Below are positions 9,248 to 17,692 of a stretch of DNA of 64,000 nt, one piece after another. The notes beneath the pieces were generated by a model. It was not told the DNA's origin. It searched no databases and saw only the letters and a list, made by a program, of their open reading frames with translations. The position numbers and the translations under genes are program-made. Where the stretch lies: assembly GCA_963778375.1 (NCBI GenBank), contig CAVZTX010000025.1:27822-91821 (forward strand), given 5' to 3'. Position 1 is the first letter of the stretch; the number at the start of each line of letters is the position of its first letter. This DNA is from CAVZTX01 sp963778375. Its GTDB lineage: Bacteria > Chloroflexota > Ktedonobacteria > Ktedonobacterales > Ktedonobacteraceae.

Positions 9248-9576
9248 GCCGTCGTGTTTCCTTCCTGCCTACTGGCAAGCAGGTGAAGCACCTGTTCCAG
9301 CACAGCCTGCCCATTCATCGTTGCATAGTGAAACGGCTCAATCAACGCCACCGGCTTGCCCACTTCGGTCGCCAGCTTCTCAATACTCTTACGCAAGTGA
9401 CGAATCTGTGGCGCAATCAGCACCACATCGCACTCCTCAACCCTCGCTGCGTACTCGCCCGCGCTCAACGCCTCAACAGTCAGTTCATATCTAGCCGCCA
9501 CAGCTGCCGCCAGCATACTATCCACCAGCAAGCTAGTAGACATCCCCCAACTGCAAACAATCAGTACCCAAATCAT
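9244..9576 (-). CDS. PTS system EIIB component, lactose/cellobiose type
   Basis: Cytoplasmic phosphocarrier of about 110 residues. The N-terminus IWVLIVCSWGMSTSLLVDSM holds the phospho-accepting cysteine in the C-S-x-G-M-S-T-S loop typical of the IIB-cellobiose fold; the rest alternates strands and helices (CDVVLIAPQIRH, GKPVALIEPFHYATMNG). The ATG at 9576 is chosen: a GGGGGA lies nine bases upstream, and the longer open frame to 9723 would place the sigma-54 promoter inside the coding region. The stop overlaps the EIIC start. IIB takes phosphate from IIA and hands it to the sugar bound in IIC. Confidence 0.85.
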   Translation of the reverse strand: MIWVLIVCSWGMSTSLLVDSMLAAAVAARYELTVEALSAGEYAARVEECDVVLIAPQIRHLRKSIEKLATEVGKPVALIEPFHYATMNGQAVLEQVLHLLASRQEGNTTA

Positions 9577-9680
9577 AGCAACTTTCCCCCACAAGTTCCG
9601 AATTTGTAGTTGCGCACATTGCGATACAGCCAGATACAAACTGCTTTTCTGAAAAATACTTTTTAGGTACACTCTATACA

Positions 9681-9698
9681 TTGCAATAATCGTGCCAA
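9681..9698 (-). promoter_or_regulatory. Consensus sigma-54 (-24/-12) promoter of the PTS operon
   Basis: On the minus strand the sequence reads TTGGCACGATTATTGCAA, matching the sigma-54 consensus TTGGCACG-N4-TTGCW at every fixed position. The GG of the -24 element is at 9696-9695 and the GC of the -12 element at 9684-9683. Transcription would start near 9671, giving a leader of about 95 bases before the EIIB ATG. It lies between the LevR-like activator and its presumed target. Confidence 0.85.
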
Positions 9699-9701
9699 TT
9701 A

Positions 9702-9712
9702 GTGTGTCACAC
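9702..9712. promoter_or_regulatory. GTGTG-T-CACAC palindrome next to the sigma-54 promoter
   Basis: A perfect 11-base palindrome directly upstream of the -24 element. Similar GTGTG/CACAC inverted repeats occur in front of the activator gene. It is a candidate activator site, though it is closer to the promoter than usual for enhancer-like sites. Confidence 0.4.
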
Positions 9713-9722
9713 ATATAGCACA

Positions 9723-11510
9723 CTACGAGAAATCAGATCCCAACAACGGATTGACAATAAAAATATCAACCTGCCTCAAAATACCCACAATATTATATGC
9801 CTCCTCATCCGGCAGTGGACGCGCTACCTGCGCACTCAGGACTTGCAGTGCTCTCCGGCAGATACTCAACTCACGCGGAAACTGCTCCTCTACCTGTGCC
9901 CGCACGGCCTCACTGACAAGCATCCCCTTGAGATGCGTACCCCGCTCCAGAATACACGCCAGATGGAGTATCAAGCCCGCCAGTACCTCAATATCAAAGG
10001 TCTCGCCGACCTCAACCTCAATCAGCTCAATCATACGCTCAATCAGAGGCATCGCCCGCACAGGATTGAGGAAGAGCAGTCGCTGGCTAAGCGTGTGCGA
10101 AATCTCGCGCATCAGATCCGCACGCTGGCTAAACACTAACGCATTGCCATTACTTGACGAGGGCTGTCCGGTAAATACCGATGATGAGCCATTCTGCTCA
10201 AATGAAGGTGAGAGCAGAGCTGGATCAATCAACGTACCACCCAATAAAGTACGAAGCCGTGCAATTCCATCGCCAAACAGAAAATCGGTCAGGCCAATGA
10301 AAGGATAGCTCTCCAGGTGTGGATTAATCGTCCCAACCACCGCCACTACATGACGATCTCCCACCAACCGTTGCACATCGTCCTCCGTCTTACTCGAGAG
10401 ACTAATGTCCATGCAGATTATCTCTACCCCCTGCTCACGTAAGCCAGGCAGGTGCTCATCTATCAATTCAGCAATCTTCGTTGCACTGCCGAAGCCGGTC
10501 AAGCAAACTGAAAGGATAACTCGTGGAGACTGATCTGGCACGAATCCAGCGTTTCTCTCGCTATATTCGTCCTCAAATGAGGTCTGCTGGACAAACGTAG
10601 ACTCGCCTCTCCAAACAGAGCCGCCTTTGTTTTGCTCCTCTATGGAAGGCACGAGCGTCAAGCTCGTCGCCAATTGATCAAGTGTCAGATGCCGAGAACG
10701 TTGTGCTCGCCGCACAGCATCCACCACCAATGGCGCAGAGACTCCCGCTACAGTACGCACTTGCACGCCAGTCTGCTGCGTCACCATCTCTCCCAGAGAA
10801 AGCAGCGAGGCAAAATCGACCAGCAACAGCACGCCACTCCCCGAATCAGCTACCTTTACCCACTGCGCTACCTGTCCCAGCAATTCTTCCGGCGATTGCT
10901 CCAACGTCAACTCTACCCATCTCACAAAATTCACGCCAACCAGCGTATTCGCCAGCTCTGCCAGACCTGCCGCAATCCCATGGCCATGCGTTGCCACCAC
11001 TACTCCCACCTTCGACTGCTCACTGCTTAACAGTGCATCAGCGTTGGCAAGCAACACCGCCAGCACGTCCGTCTCGCTTTCTGGCAAGGAGATACCAAGC
11101 GACGAACGAAAATGTACCAGGGCCATGCGTGCCACCTCGTACTCAATTGGATAGGTGCGCCGCACAGATTCAATCGCCAGTTCGGCAATTTGCCGCCCAC
11201 GCGCAATATTTTCTAGTGTGCTGGTCAAGTGCATAGCCAGCACCAACTCCAGTTTCTCCGGGAATACGCGGTCCAGTTGTTCTTCCGCGTATTGCACAAT
11301 ATGCCGGCAGACCGCCGCTATACGCTCGTCAATCAAGTTTGATATCAATTCCTGTCGCCCCCCGATAACCTCGTCGGCAAATCGTTGGAAATAGTGCTGA
11401 ATATTCAAGTGCAACAGCCGATTAATATCGCTTTCAGGCAAGCCACTCCTGCGTAGAGTAGTGAGATCGGTATTGATGGTATCGTAGAGGTCCTGTGCAG
11501 ACTCCGGCAA
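9723..11510 (-). CDS. LevR-like regulator, C-terminal part: PRD1 - EIIA(Man) - EIIB(Gat) - PRD2
   Basis: Protein of 595 residues carrying the sensory half of a LevR/MtlR-type PTS-controlled activator. Order: a PRD domain at about 55-160 (with LAMHLTSTLENIARG), a mannose-type IIA domain at about 165-290 with the phospho-histidine loop VVVATHGHGIAAGLAELAN, a galactitol-type IIB domain at about 330-430 with the cysteine in SVCLTGFGSATKIAELI, and a second PRD at about 475-590 (LAGLILHLACILERG). Phosphorylation by PTS proteins at these sites would tune activity. It begins at TTG with no clear ribosome binding site, one base after the stop of the upstream HTH-AAA+ ORF and in the +1 frame. Deleting one base there fuses the two into a LevR of normal layout (about 1017 residues), so this may be half of a split or frameshifted gene. 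Confidence 0.8.
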   Translation of the reverse strand: MPESAQDLYDTINTDLTTLRRSGLPESDINRLLHLNIQHYFQRFADEVIGGRQELISNLIDERIAAVCRHIVQYAEEQLDRVFPEKLELVLAMHLTSTLENIARGRQIAELAIESVRRTYPIEYEVARMALVHFRSSLGISLPESETDVLAVLLANADALLSSEQSKVGVVVATHGHGIAAGLAELANTLVGVNFVRWVELTLEQSPEELLGQVAQWVKVADSGSGVLLLVDFASLLSLGEMVTQQTGVQVRTVAGVSAPLVVDAVRRAQRSRHLTLDQLATSLTLVPSIEEQNKGGSVWRGESTFVQQTSFEDEYSERNAGFVPDQSPRVILSVCLTGFGSATKIAELIDEHLPGLREQGVEIICMDISLSSKTEDDVQRLVGDRHVVAVVGTINPHLESYPFIGLTDFLFGDGIARLRTLLGGTLIDPALLSPSFEQNGSSSVFTGQPSSSNGNALVFSQRADLMREISHTLSQRLLFLNPVRAMPLIERMIELIEVEVGETFDIEVLAGLILHLACILERGTHLKGMLVSEAVRAQVEEQFPRELSICRRALQVLSAQVARPLPDEEAYNIVGILRQVDIFIVNPLLGSDFS

Positions 11511-11511
11511 A

Positions 11512-12780
11512 CTATTCGAGGCTCAAACCGGTAGGAGTAAAAACATGGGTGGCCTCAAGCAAATGCAGCACAGGTTCCAGCGAACGATGTAGTTCAGCAG
11601 TGCGTAGCAAACCACGCCGCACGTGATCTGGTAAAACGCCCAGGTGTACGGTCAGTTGAGGCAGGTTATGAGTGCGGTACTCCAGGTAAGCTCGTGCGCA
11701 GGTAAGCTGCGCATCAGTCCGCAGTTGCCCAATGTTCCCCGGACATTCGTAAAGAAGCAGCGCTCGCAGCACCTGTGGCACAACATGAATATTCGTCCCA
11801 ATACTGCTGCACTCCGTTGTAAAAAAAGCCCGCAGGAGTTCATAGCGCTCCATCATCGTGCGCTCTTGCAGGCCAGGCAAATCGATCGTCATCGGAATAC
11901 GCCGCCGGAAGGTTGGCAACAGCGCCACACTCGGATCCTCCGTTGTCGCGGCAAGCAGAAGCAGCGATGATCGTCGTTCGTGTACATCCCCCAAACGCCG
12001 GAAGCGCTCCCGATCCATCAGGTAGAACAACATCTCCTGGCCCTCTGGTGGCAGGCGATGCACCTCATCAAGAAACAGAATCCCCCGATGAGCCTGCTCG
12101 ACCAACCCTTCACGATCACGCTCCGCACCCGTATAGGCCCCCCGCACCACGCCAAAAAGATGCGCCATCAAAAGCTGGGGATTCGCTGCATAATCAGCAC
12201 AGTTGAAGCTAATGAAAGGGGCATCAGGAGGCAAGGCCTTGAGATCCAGCGCAAAGGCGTGCATCAGCCTCGCAAAGGTTGTCTTACCAACGCCACTCGG
12301 CCCATACAGCAGTGTATGCAGCCCGCGTGGTGGATACAGCATAGCCGCCTTAGCCTGCTGAACCGCCACCTTCAATCCCTCGTTGGCACCTATCAACGTT
12401 TCAAAGCTGGTAACGACAGCGCCAACCTGCACAGAAGCAGCGACAGCAGGGGGTTTGCCAGGCTCCTGTGTCTTCAATGGAGTTGGCAGTTCTGGACGCA
12501 CGCCCTGCCAACTTGCATGTCCATTGCTTTCATGTGGCGATCCAGTACCGGTAGAGGGCGTTTTGATAACGAACAGGACGGGACGTCCGGGGATTCGTTC
12601 GATCATCCCTTCCTGAGCAAGCAAATTGAGGTCACGACTGGCATTAGTACGATCTACCCGAGCTTGCTTTGCTACTTCTTCCGCACTGAAGCCTGAATAA
12701 CGACGCAATGCACCACGTTGTGCCGGTCGCTGTGCGCACAAGGATCGTAGTGCCTCAAGTACACGATCTTTGCGGAGCAC
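11512..12780 (-). CDS. LevR-like sigma-54-dependent activator, N-terminal part: HTH - AAA+
   Basis: Protein of 422 residues. Residues 1-70 form a winged helix of the DeoR/MarR kind (FSAEEVAKQARVDRTNASRDLNLLAQEGMIER). After a linker comes an AAA+ ATPase at about 125-360: Walker A YGPSGVGKTTFA, the sigma-54-contacting loop GAYTGAERDR (a GAFTGA variant), Walker B GILFLDEVHRLP and sensor residues in LLAATTED. Such proteins hydrolyse ATP to open sigma-54 polymerase complexes. The ORF stops right after the AAA+ helical lid, where a PRD would normally follow; that region is in the next frame downstream. Its target is almost certainly the neighbouring EIIB-EIIC operon, which has a consensus sigma-54 promoter. 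Confidence 0.85.
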   Translation of the reverse strand: MLRKDRVLEALRSLCAQRPAQRGALRRYSGFSAEEVAKQARVDRTNASRDLNLLAQEGMIERIPGRPVLFVIKTPSTGTGSPHESNGHASWQGVRPELPTPLKTQEPGKPPAVAASVQVGAVVTSFETLIGANEGLKVAVQQAKAAMLYPPRGLHTLLYGPSGVGKTTFARLMHAFALDLKALPPDAPFISFNCADYAANPQLLMAHLFGVVRGAYTGAERDREGLVEQAHRGILFLDEVHRLPPEGQEMLFYLMDRERFRRLGDVHERRSSLLLLAATTEDPSVALLPTFRRRIPMTIDLPGLQERTMMERYELLRAFFTTECSSIGTNIHVVPQVLRALLLYECPGNIGQLRTDAQLTCARAYLEYRTHNLPQLTVHLGVLPDHVRRGLLRTAELHRSLEPVLHLLEATHVFTPTGLSLE

Positions 12781-12821
12781 TCAACGACTCCTTCTAGACA
12801 GGCTATACGAAGCCACCTGAC

Positions 12822-12937
12822 AGTGAGTGTAGCACACTCATCTACAGTGAGCAAGCGAAAATACTAACTCACTACGCTTCATTAACGTTTAGTGTGCTCT
12901 TGTTATACTACGTCTGTGTATGTGTGCTATTTCACAC
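12822..12937. promoter_or_regulatory. Cluster of GTGT/ACAC inverted repeats upstream of the LevR-like gene
   Basis: Between the divergent LevR-like and LLM oxidoreductase genes lie GTGT-AGC-ACAC (12827-12837), AGTGTGCTC (12891-12899) and GTGTG-CTATTT-CACAC (12922-12937). The same core recurs beside the sigma-54 promoter at 9702-9723. They are candidate binding sites for the regulator. Confidence 0.35.
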
Positions 12938-13034
12938 AAAGTATATTCCTCTTGACTCCTTCCACTCCAATCTCACGTAATACCTGAAAGAACATCCTCT
13001 ACTCCCCACCACATACAGAAAGAGTGAACCAAGC

Positions 13035-13991
13035 ATGACAATGAAATTTGGCTTGATCGTCCCACAGGGCTGGCGTATGGACCTCGTCGGCATAACCAAC
13101 TCCGTCGAAGCCTACGAAACCATGACACGCGTCGCACAAGAAGCCGAATCCCTCGGATACGACTCGATCTGGTTATTCGACCACTTTCACACAGTACCCG
13201 AACCAACACAAGAAGTCACCTTCGAATGCTGGACAAGTACAGCCGCACTCGCCCGCGACACAAAGCGTATACGCATCGGTCAAATGGTCACCTGCAACGG
13301 CTATCGCAATCCTGCCCTATTGGCAAAGATGGCAAGCACCGTAGACACGCTCAGCCACGGTCGTCTCGATTTCGGCATCGGCGCGGGTTGGCATGAGCAA
13401 GAATTTCAAGCATACGGTTATGACTTCCCCGATGGACCAACTCGCCTGCGCCAACTACGTGAAGCCGTACAAATCATCTTAAAAATGTGGACCGACGAGA
13501 AGGCTGAATTCGAGGGAAACTACTACCATGTGCGCGGTGCCATCAATTCACCCAAAGGAGTGCAGAAACCGCACATTCCGCTACTCATTGGCGGAGGCGG
13601 CGAACAAGTCACCTTGAAAATCGTCGCGCAATTCGCCGATGCCTGCAACATCGGAAACCTTGATAACGAAGGGCTTGAGCACAAATTTTCCATCCTCAAA
13701 AAGCACTGTGAAGAAGTTGGCAGAGATTACAACAGCATCAAGCGCACCGTAATGTTTAACTGCGCCATCGCCGAGACCGACGAGGCCGCCGTTGCCAAAA
13801 GTGGACCATTCCGGCGCAACATCCCTTCAGGCCGCATCCGTGAACAAGCCCTCGTCGGCACACCCGACGTCATTCGCCGCCGCTTAACAGAGATCGAACA
13901 AACCGGTGCGCAAGAAATCATCCTATACATGCCCGATTCTGCAAAATTAGAGTCCGTACGCTTGTTCGCCAGGGAATGTATGCCAAAATAA
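13035..13991 (+). CDS. LLM class F420-dependent oxidoreductase
   Basis: Luciferase-like TIM-barrel enzyme of 318 residues, cytoplasmic, expected to bind coenzyme F420 or FMN. The start (KFGLIVPQGWRMD), SIWLFDHFHT near residue 55, the VTCNGYRNPALLAKMASTVDTLSHGRLDFGIGAGWHEQEF block and PLLIGGGGEQ are standard for the F420-dependent group found in Actinobacteria and Chloroflexota. The ATG at 13035 follows a weak AAAGAGTGA; a second ATG lies two codons in. It is transcribed away from the LevR-like gene and stands alone. The substrate cannot be inferred. Confidence 0.85.
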   Translation: MTMKFGLIVPQGWRMDLVGITNSVEAYETMTRVAQEAESLGYDSIWLFDHFHTVPEPTQEVTFECWTSTAALARDTKRIRIGQMVTCNGYRNPALLAKMASTVDTLSHGRLDFGIGAGWHEQEFQAYGYDFPDGPTRLRQLREAVQIILKMWTDEKAEFEGNYYHVRGAINSPKGVQKPHIPLLIGGGGEQVTLKIVAQFADACNIGNLDNEGLEHKFSILKKHCEEVGRDYNSIKRTVMFNCAIAETDEAAVAKSGPFRRNIPSGRIREQALVGTPDVIRRRLTEIEQTGAQEIILYMPDSAKLESVRLFARECMPK

Positions 13992-14099
13992 AGCGCTCCC
14001 ACGTTTTAAACTATGTTCTTACCCACTCAAGCTTTCACGGCAATGTGATACCCTATACACACATCCAAAGCGGCCACTAATAAAATGGAGGAACATAGT

Positions 14100-14942
14100 A
14101 TGAACAAAAATGATGTTGAAGCTGCATTCACCGCGGCAGGACTCTCACGTCTTCTAAAAGATATTGATCGGATATCGAAAGCCTCGATTCGGCTGTATAC
14201 AACTCGCGTCGATGAGTCCACGATGCCGCTCGGAGCATCTAAGCTTGGCGGGCTTCCCGACCTGCCAACAAAAGCAAGCTGGCCCGAATGGAAGGGCCTG
14301 CCACAGTCTTTTATCGCCCAAATACAACTCGCTGACATAAGTTCCTACGACACAGACAAACTGCTGCCGCATACTGGAATGCTCTGGTTTTTCTATGATG
14401 CACAACAGCAAACCTTCGGAGCCGACCCCGCAGATCGAGGCGGCTGGCGCATTATCTTCAAAGAAAACTATCAACTCCCACTACAGCGCATGCCAGCACC
14501 CTCCTCGCTTCCAGCCTCCAGTCAATTTCACACGTGTTCCCTCAACTTTGCGAACGATATCACTTTATCGCAGCAGCCCCAACTCGAAATCCCCAACTTC
14601 GACTGGACGACAGAAGAACAACAAAAATACGAGACATTGCTCTCAACATTCTTCCCACCTGCCCCTACGCATCATCGATTGCTCGGGTTTCCCAATACCA
14701 TTCAGGATGACATGCGCATCCAGTGCGAGCTCACCTCTCACGGCGTAACAGATCCGAACGACCCACGCGTCGCGGAATTGTCGAAAGATGCCATGAATTG
14801 GCAACTCCTCCTCCAGGTCGATTCAGACGATCAAGCCGGTATGCGCTGGGCCGATGCGGGTATGCTCTACTATTGGCTGAAGCAGGCCAACCTCCAATCA
14901 CATGATTTCGATGATAGTTGGCTCGTGTTGCAATCCGACTAA
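14100..14942 (+). CDS. DUF1963 (YwqG-like) protein
   Basis: Cytoplasmic protein of about 280 residues of the YwqG family, whose function is unknown. Typical features are the early SKLGGLPDLP segment, SWPEWKG, then FIAQIQLADI and LWFFYDAQ, and a C-terminal DDQAGMRWADAGMLYYWLKQANL that matches the family's usual ending. The ATG at 14100 is preferred over the in-frame ATG at 14085, because GGAGG (14087-14091) then sits correctly upstream. The gene precedes a secreted lipoprotein gene by about 50 bases on the same strand and may be cotranscribed. Confidence 0.8.
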   Translation: MNKNDVEAAFTAAGLSRLLKDIDRISKASIRLYTTRVDESTMPLGASKLGGLPDLPTKASWPEWKGLPQSFIAQIQLADISSYDTDKLLPHTGMLWFFYDAQQQTFGADPADRGGWRIIFKENYQLPLQRMPAPSSLPASSQFHTCSLNFANDITLSQQPQLEIPNFDWTTEEQQKYETLLSTFFPPAPTHHRLLGFPNTIQDDMRIQCELTSHGVTDPNDPRVAELSKDAMNWQLLLQVDSDDQAGMRWADAGMLYYWLKQANLQSHDFDDSWLVLQSD

Positions 14943-14992
14943 AGACACTGAACGGTAGGAAAAGATTTCATAAGGAAAGGAGCAGATCAGCC

Positions 14993-15544
14993 ATGAAATT
15001 TGCACGTTTGCTGGGCCTTATCATAATGATGGCCGTATCGCTAGCCTTCAGCGCATGTAATATATCGGTTACAACTCCTAATTCATCGGGGAATACCTCA
15101 TCAAGCGGCGAACCAAACTGGGGTATGCAAACCAAAACATCGGGATGCACGGTTCATGGCGCTTTACAGGACATGGCCTGCACACCGGGCGCTATCCTGG
15201 CAACTGGAACAAAAGATGCCATTTGTCAATCTGGATATGCCAGTTCAGTACGCAATGTACCAACAAGTGAGAAGAACCAGGTCTATGCCGAGTACGGAAT
15301 AACAAGTCACCTGTCCGGTCAGTACGAAGTCGACCACCTTGTATCATTAGAGCTTGGAGGCTCCAACGACATTGCCAATCTCTGGCCCGAAGCCGCCAGC
15401 CCAAAGCCAGGATTTCATGAAAAAGACAAGGTCGAAAATTACCTGCATGACCAGGTCTGTTCCGGTGCCATCTCTTTAAAAGAGGCTCAAATCGAGATCG
15501 CAACCAACTGGTTAGCCGTCTATAACCGCATGCCGACCAAATAA
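14993..15544 (+). CDS. Secreted lipoprotein with HNH-nuclease-like domain
   Basis: Lipoprotein of about 183 residues. The signal LLGLIIMMAVSLAFSAC places the lipidated cysteine near residue 21, followed by a Ser/Thr/Asn-rich linker. The C-terminal domain holds VDHLVSLELGGSNDIANLWPE, which fits an HNH or beta-beta-alpha-metal nuclease core: D-H, then a G-G-x-N loop and a following N-L-W-P segment. Two nearby Cys (GCTVHGALQDMAC) may form a disulfide. The ATG at 14993 has an AAGGAAAGGAG upstream. A surface-anchored nuclease could act in DNA scavenging or competition; that role is inferred. The final conserved helix AQIEIATNWLAVYNRM is common in such secreted proteins. Confidence 0.7.
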   Translation: MKFARLLGLIIMMAVSLAFSACNISVTTPNSSGNTSSSGEPNWGMQTKTSGCTVHGALQDMACTPGAILATGTKDAICQSGYASSVRNVPTSEKNQVYAEYGITSHLSGQYEVDHLVSLELGGSNDIANLWPEAASPKPGFHEKDKVENYLHDQVCSGAISLKEAQIEIATNWLAVYNRMPTK

Positions 15545-15662
15545 CAGAACTTGTTTTCTCCTATCCACTCTGCTACACTAACTCAAGTAAAGTAGTTCAG
15601 CCTGGCAGTACTGCTCTTCCATTTGCTCCAGGATTAGCACGTAGATAGGAGAAAGCAAGAAG

Positions 15663-17027
15663 TTGAATATCCAGGACGTCTTACAACAGGCCCAAATGGA
15701 AAACCTGCGGCTCGTACGATTTTTGTATTGCGACAACGGCGGCATTATCCGTGGCAAAGCAACCCATGCCAGCAAACTGCCCGCACGTATCCATGAAGGC
15801 ATCGGACAAACACTTGCCATGCAGGCCTTTACCGGAGTCGAGTCACTAGCTCCTGTCGAGGGCATGGGACCGGTTGGCGAATTCCGTCTCATTCCCGATC
15901 CAAACACCTTTGTCATTTTGCCCTACGCACCCAACACAGGCAGCATGATGTGCGACATGATTCGCCTCGATGGTCAACCCTGGGAGGCATGCCCACGCAC
16001 CTTCCTCAAACGTATGATTGACCGCCTCGCCAAAGAGGGCATGCAAGCCGAAGCCGCTATTGAACACGAATTTTACCTCGCTATTCAAGATGAGGATGGC
16101 AAGTATGTCCCCGCCGATTCCAGCCTCTGCTACAGCAGTATTGGCCTGGATGAGCAAGCCGACACCATAGACGCCATCCTCGAAGCTCTGGAAGATGAGG
16201 ATATCTCTCCTGAACTCTTCCATACCGAACTAGGTCCTGCCCAACAAGAATTATCTATTTCTCATGCCGATGCGCTGCGAGCCGCTGACAACGTCTGTCT
16301 TGTCCGCGAAACCGTACGCGGCGTGGCCCGCACCTTCGACCTCTTCGCCACATTTGCCCCCAAACCCTTCCTCGATCAGGCAGGAAGTGGAGCACACATC
16401 CACCTCAGCCTCTGGGGAACCGAAGGAAGCGACCATTCTGGCAAAAACCTCTTCTACGATTCTCATGAACGTGGCGGGTTAAGCCAGCTTGGAAAATATT
16501 TCATAGGTGGCGTGCTGCGTCATATACGCGGACTGGTAGCCATCACATGCGCTAGCCCAAACTCCTATCGACGGCTGCTCCCCCATTTCTGGAGTTCAGC
16601 ATATGAAGCTTATGGCTTCGACAATCGCGAAGGTGCCATCCGCATCCCCTCAGCATTCTGGGGTCGTGAAGGTGATTCAATGAATCTAGAGTTAAAACCC
16701 TCCGATCACAGTGGTAACCCCTATCTGGCAATAGGCGCACTGCTCGCGGCAGGCCTTGACGGCATCAAGAATAACATCGACCCCGGCCAGCCGCAGGAGA
16801 TCGACCCGGGCAACTACAGCGACGAAGAGCGCGAACAGCATGGCATTCGCCGTCTACCCACCTCACTTGACGAGGCGCTAGACGAACTGGAGCGTGACAC
16901 AGTGTTGATAGAAGCCCTCGGTCCCTTACTCGCCTCTTCTTATATCGCCGTCAAGCGCAACGAAGCTGCATTCTTCAAAGAGAAAACTCCAGAGGAAGAG
17001 GCATCGCAGCATTTCTACAAGTATTAA
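15663..17027 (+). CDS. Glutamine synthetase family protein (GlnT / glutamylpolyamine synthetase-like)
   Basis: ATP-dependent gamma-glutamyl ligase of 454 residues in the GSI fold. It starts with VRFLYCDNGGIIRGKAT, the beta-grasp signature of the GlnT/PuuA-like branch. It has the catalytic domain motifs EHEFYL (metal Glu), ELGPAQQELSISHADALRAADN, GSGAHIHLSLW (ATP/metal His) and NSYRRLLPHFWSSAYEAYGFDNREGAIRIP (Glu/Arg site). The C-terminal tyrosine adenylylation segment of classic GlnA is not evident. It starts at TTG with AGGAG about 12 bases upstream. A FluG-type amidohydrolase, the domain fused to GS in fungal FluG, lies 4 kb downstream on the same strand, which favours ligation to an amine other than ammonia. 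Confidence 0.8.
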   Translation: MNIQDVLQQAQMENLRLVRFLYCDNGGIIRGKATHASKLPARIHEGIGQTLAMQAFTGVESLAPVEGMGPVGEFRLIPDPNTFVILPYAPNTGSMMCDMIRLDGQPWEACPRTFLKRMIDRLAKEGMQAEAAIEHEFYLAIQDEDGKYVPADSSLCYSSIGLDEQADTIDAILEALEDEDISPELFHTELGPAQQELSISHADALRAADNVCLVRETVRGVARTFDLFATFAPKPFLDQAGSGAHIHLSLWGTEGSDHSGKNLFYDSHERGGLSQLGKYFIGGVLRHIRGLVAITCASPNSYRRLLPHFWSSAYEAYGFDNREGAIRIPSAFWGREGDSMNLELKPSDHSGNPYLAIGALLAAGLDGIKNNIDPGQPQEIDPGNYSDEEREQHGIRRLPTSLDEALDELERDTVLIEALGPLLASSYIAVKRNEAAFFKEKTPEEEASQHFYKY

Positions 17028-17049
17028 GCGATCAATGCCTTAACAACAC

Positions 17050-17100
17050 AAAGCACCCCCCACCAGGACAACTCAAGGTCATCCTGGTGAGGGGTGCTTT
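17050..17100. terminator. Bidirectional terminator between glutamine synthetase-like and YtxH genes
   Basis: Arms AAAGCACCCCCCACCAGGA (17050-17068) and the complementary 17082-17100 form a long GC-rich hairpin with one mismatch. Both flanks offer A/T-rich tracts, so it can end transcription from the two converging genes. Confidence 0.85.
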
Positions 17101-17130
17101 GTCGAAAATCAGTAACTAACTCTAGCCTTT

Positions 17131-17547
17131 TTAGCCTTTGTAGGTACCCGTCGTACCGGTATTTGTACTTGTACTTGTGCTACTCGTACTGGTGGTACCC
17201 GTACCCTGCTTGGCCGACGTCACGGTCTGCTTAGTGGTATCAGCAACATCCTGGCTCGCCGATTTCACTTCCTGAGTAGATTTCTGTGCCAGGTCACCCA
17301 AAGTGCTGCTGGTATCCTTCACCTTTGAAACAGCCTGCGATGCGTAGTCTTTCAACGTTCCGCTCGTCTGTGAAACGCGATCAGAAACCTGCTGTACGTA
17401 TTGATTCAACTGCTCGTTCTCAGGCAGATAGCCACGCATCTCCTCAAAGCGCTGGCGCAAGAGATTACGCATCTCCTCGCCCCTCATAGGCGCTACGAGC
17501 AAGCCAACGCCAACTCCAACAAGCATACCTCGAATAAAATGTTTCAT
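17131..17547 (-). CDS. YtxH domain-containing protein
   Basis: Protein of about 138 residues. The N-terminal FIRGMLVGVGVGLLVAP segment is a glycine-zipper-like membrane stretch, followed directly by the charged RNLLRQRFEEMRGY that characterises YtxH/DUF3618-like general stress proteins. An amphipathic LEA-like helix with repeating K/Q/S/A follows, then a Ser/Thr/Gly tail. The ATG at 17547 is preferred to the upstream alternative at 17595 because the conserved part starts there and an AAAGGA lies upstream. Probably membrane-attached and stress related; no specific function is known. Confidence 0.7.
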   Translation of the reverse strand: MKHFIRGMLVGVGVGLLVAPMRGEEMRNLLRQRFEEMRGYLPENEQLNQYVQQVSDRVSQTSGTLKDYASQAVSKVKDTSSTLGDLAQKSTQEVKSASQDVADTTKQTVTSAKQGTGTTSTSSTSTSTNTGTTGTYKG

Positions 17548-17692
17548 CCTCAGACATCCTTTCCTATTATTAGCCAGTTGAGCATCCCTGACCATTCAAA
17601 TAGAGGTGGGTCTATCTCGCTCAACTCTGACTTGTATATGTTCTTTTTCATATACGTTTAACCAAAGCAGTTAGTTTCAATCTTTCCACTAT

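Noticed and set aside
9577..9723. N-terminal extension of the EIIB frame
   Set aside because: It contains the sigma-54 promoter; the ATG at 9576 has a proper ribosome site and starts exactly at the IIB fold.
10632..11236. Plus-strand frames of 130-180 codons opposite the PRD/IIA/IIB gene
   Set aside because: Shadow frames rich in Ser, Pro and Arg; the minus strand carries clear PTS regulatory domains.
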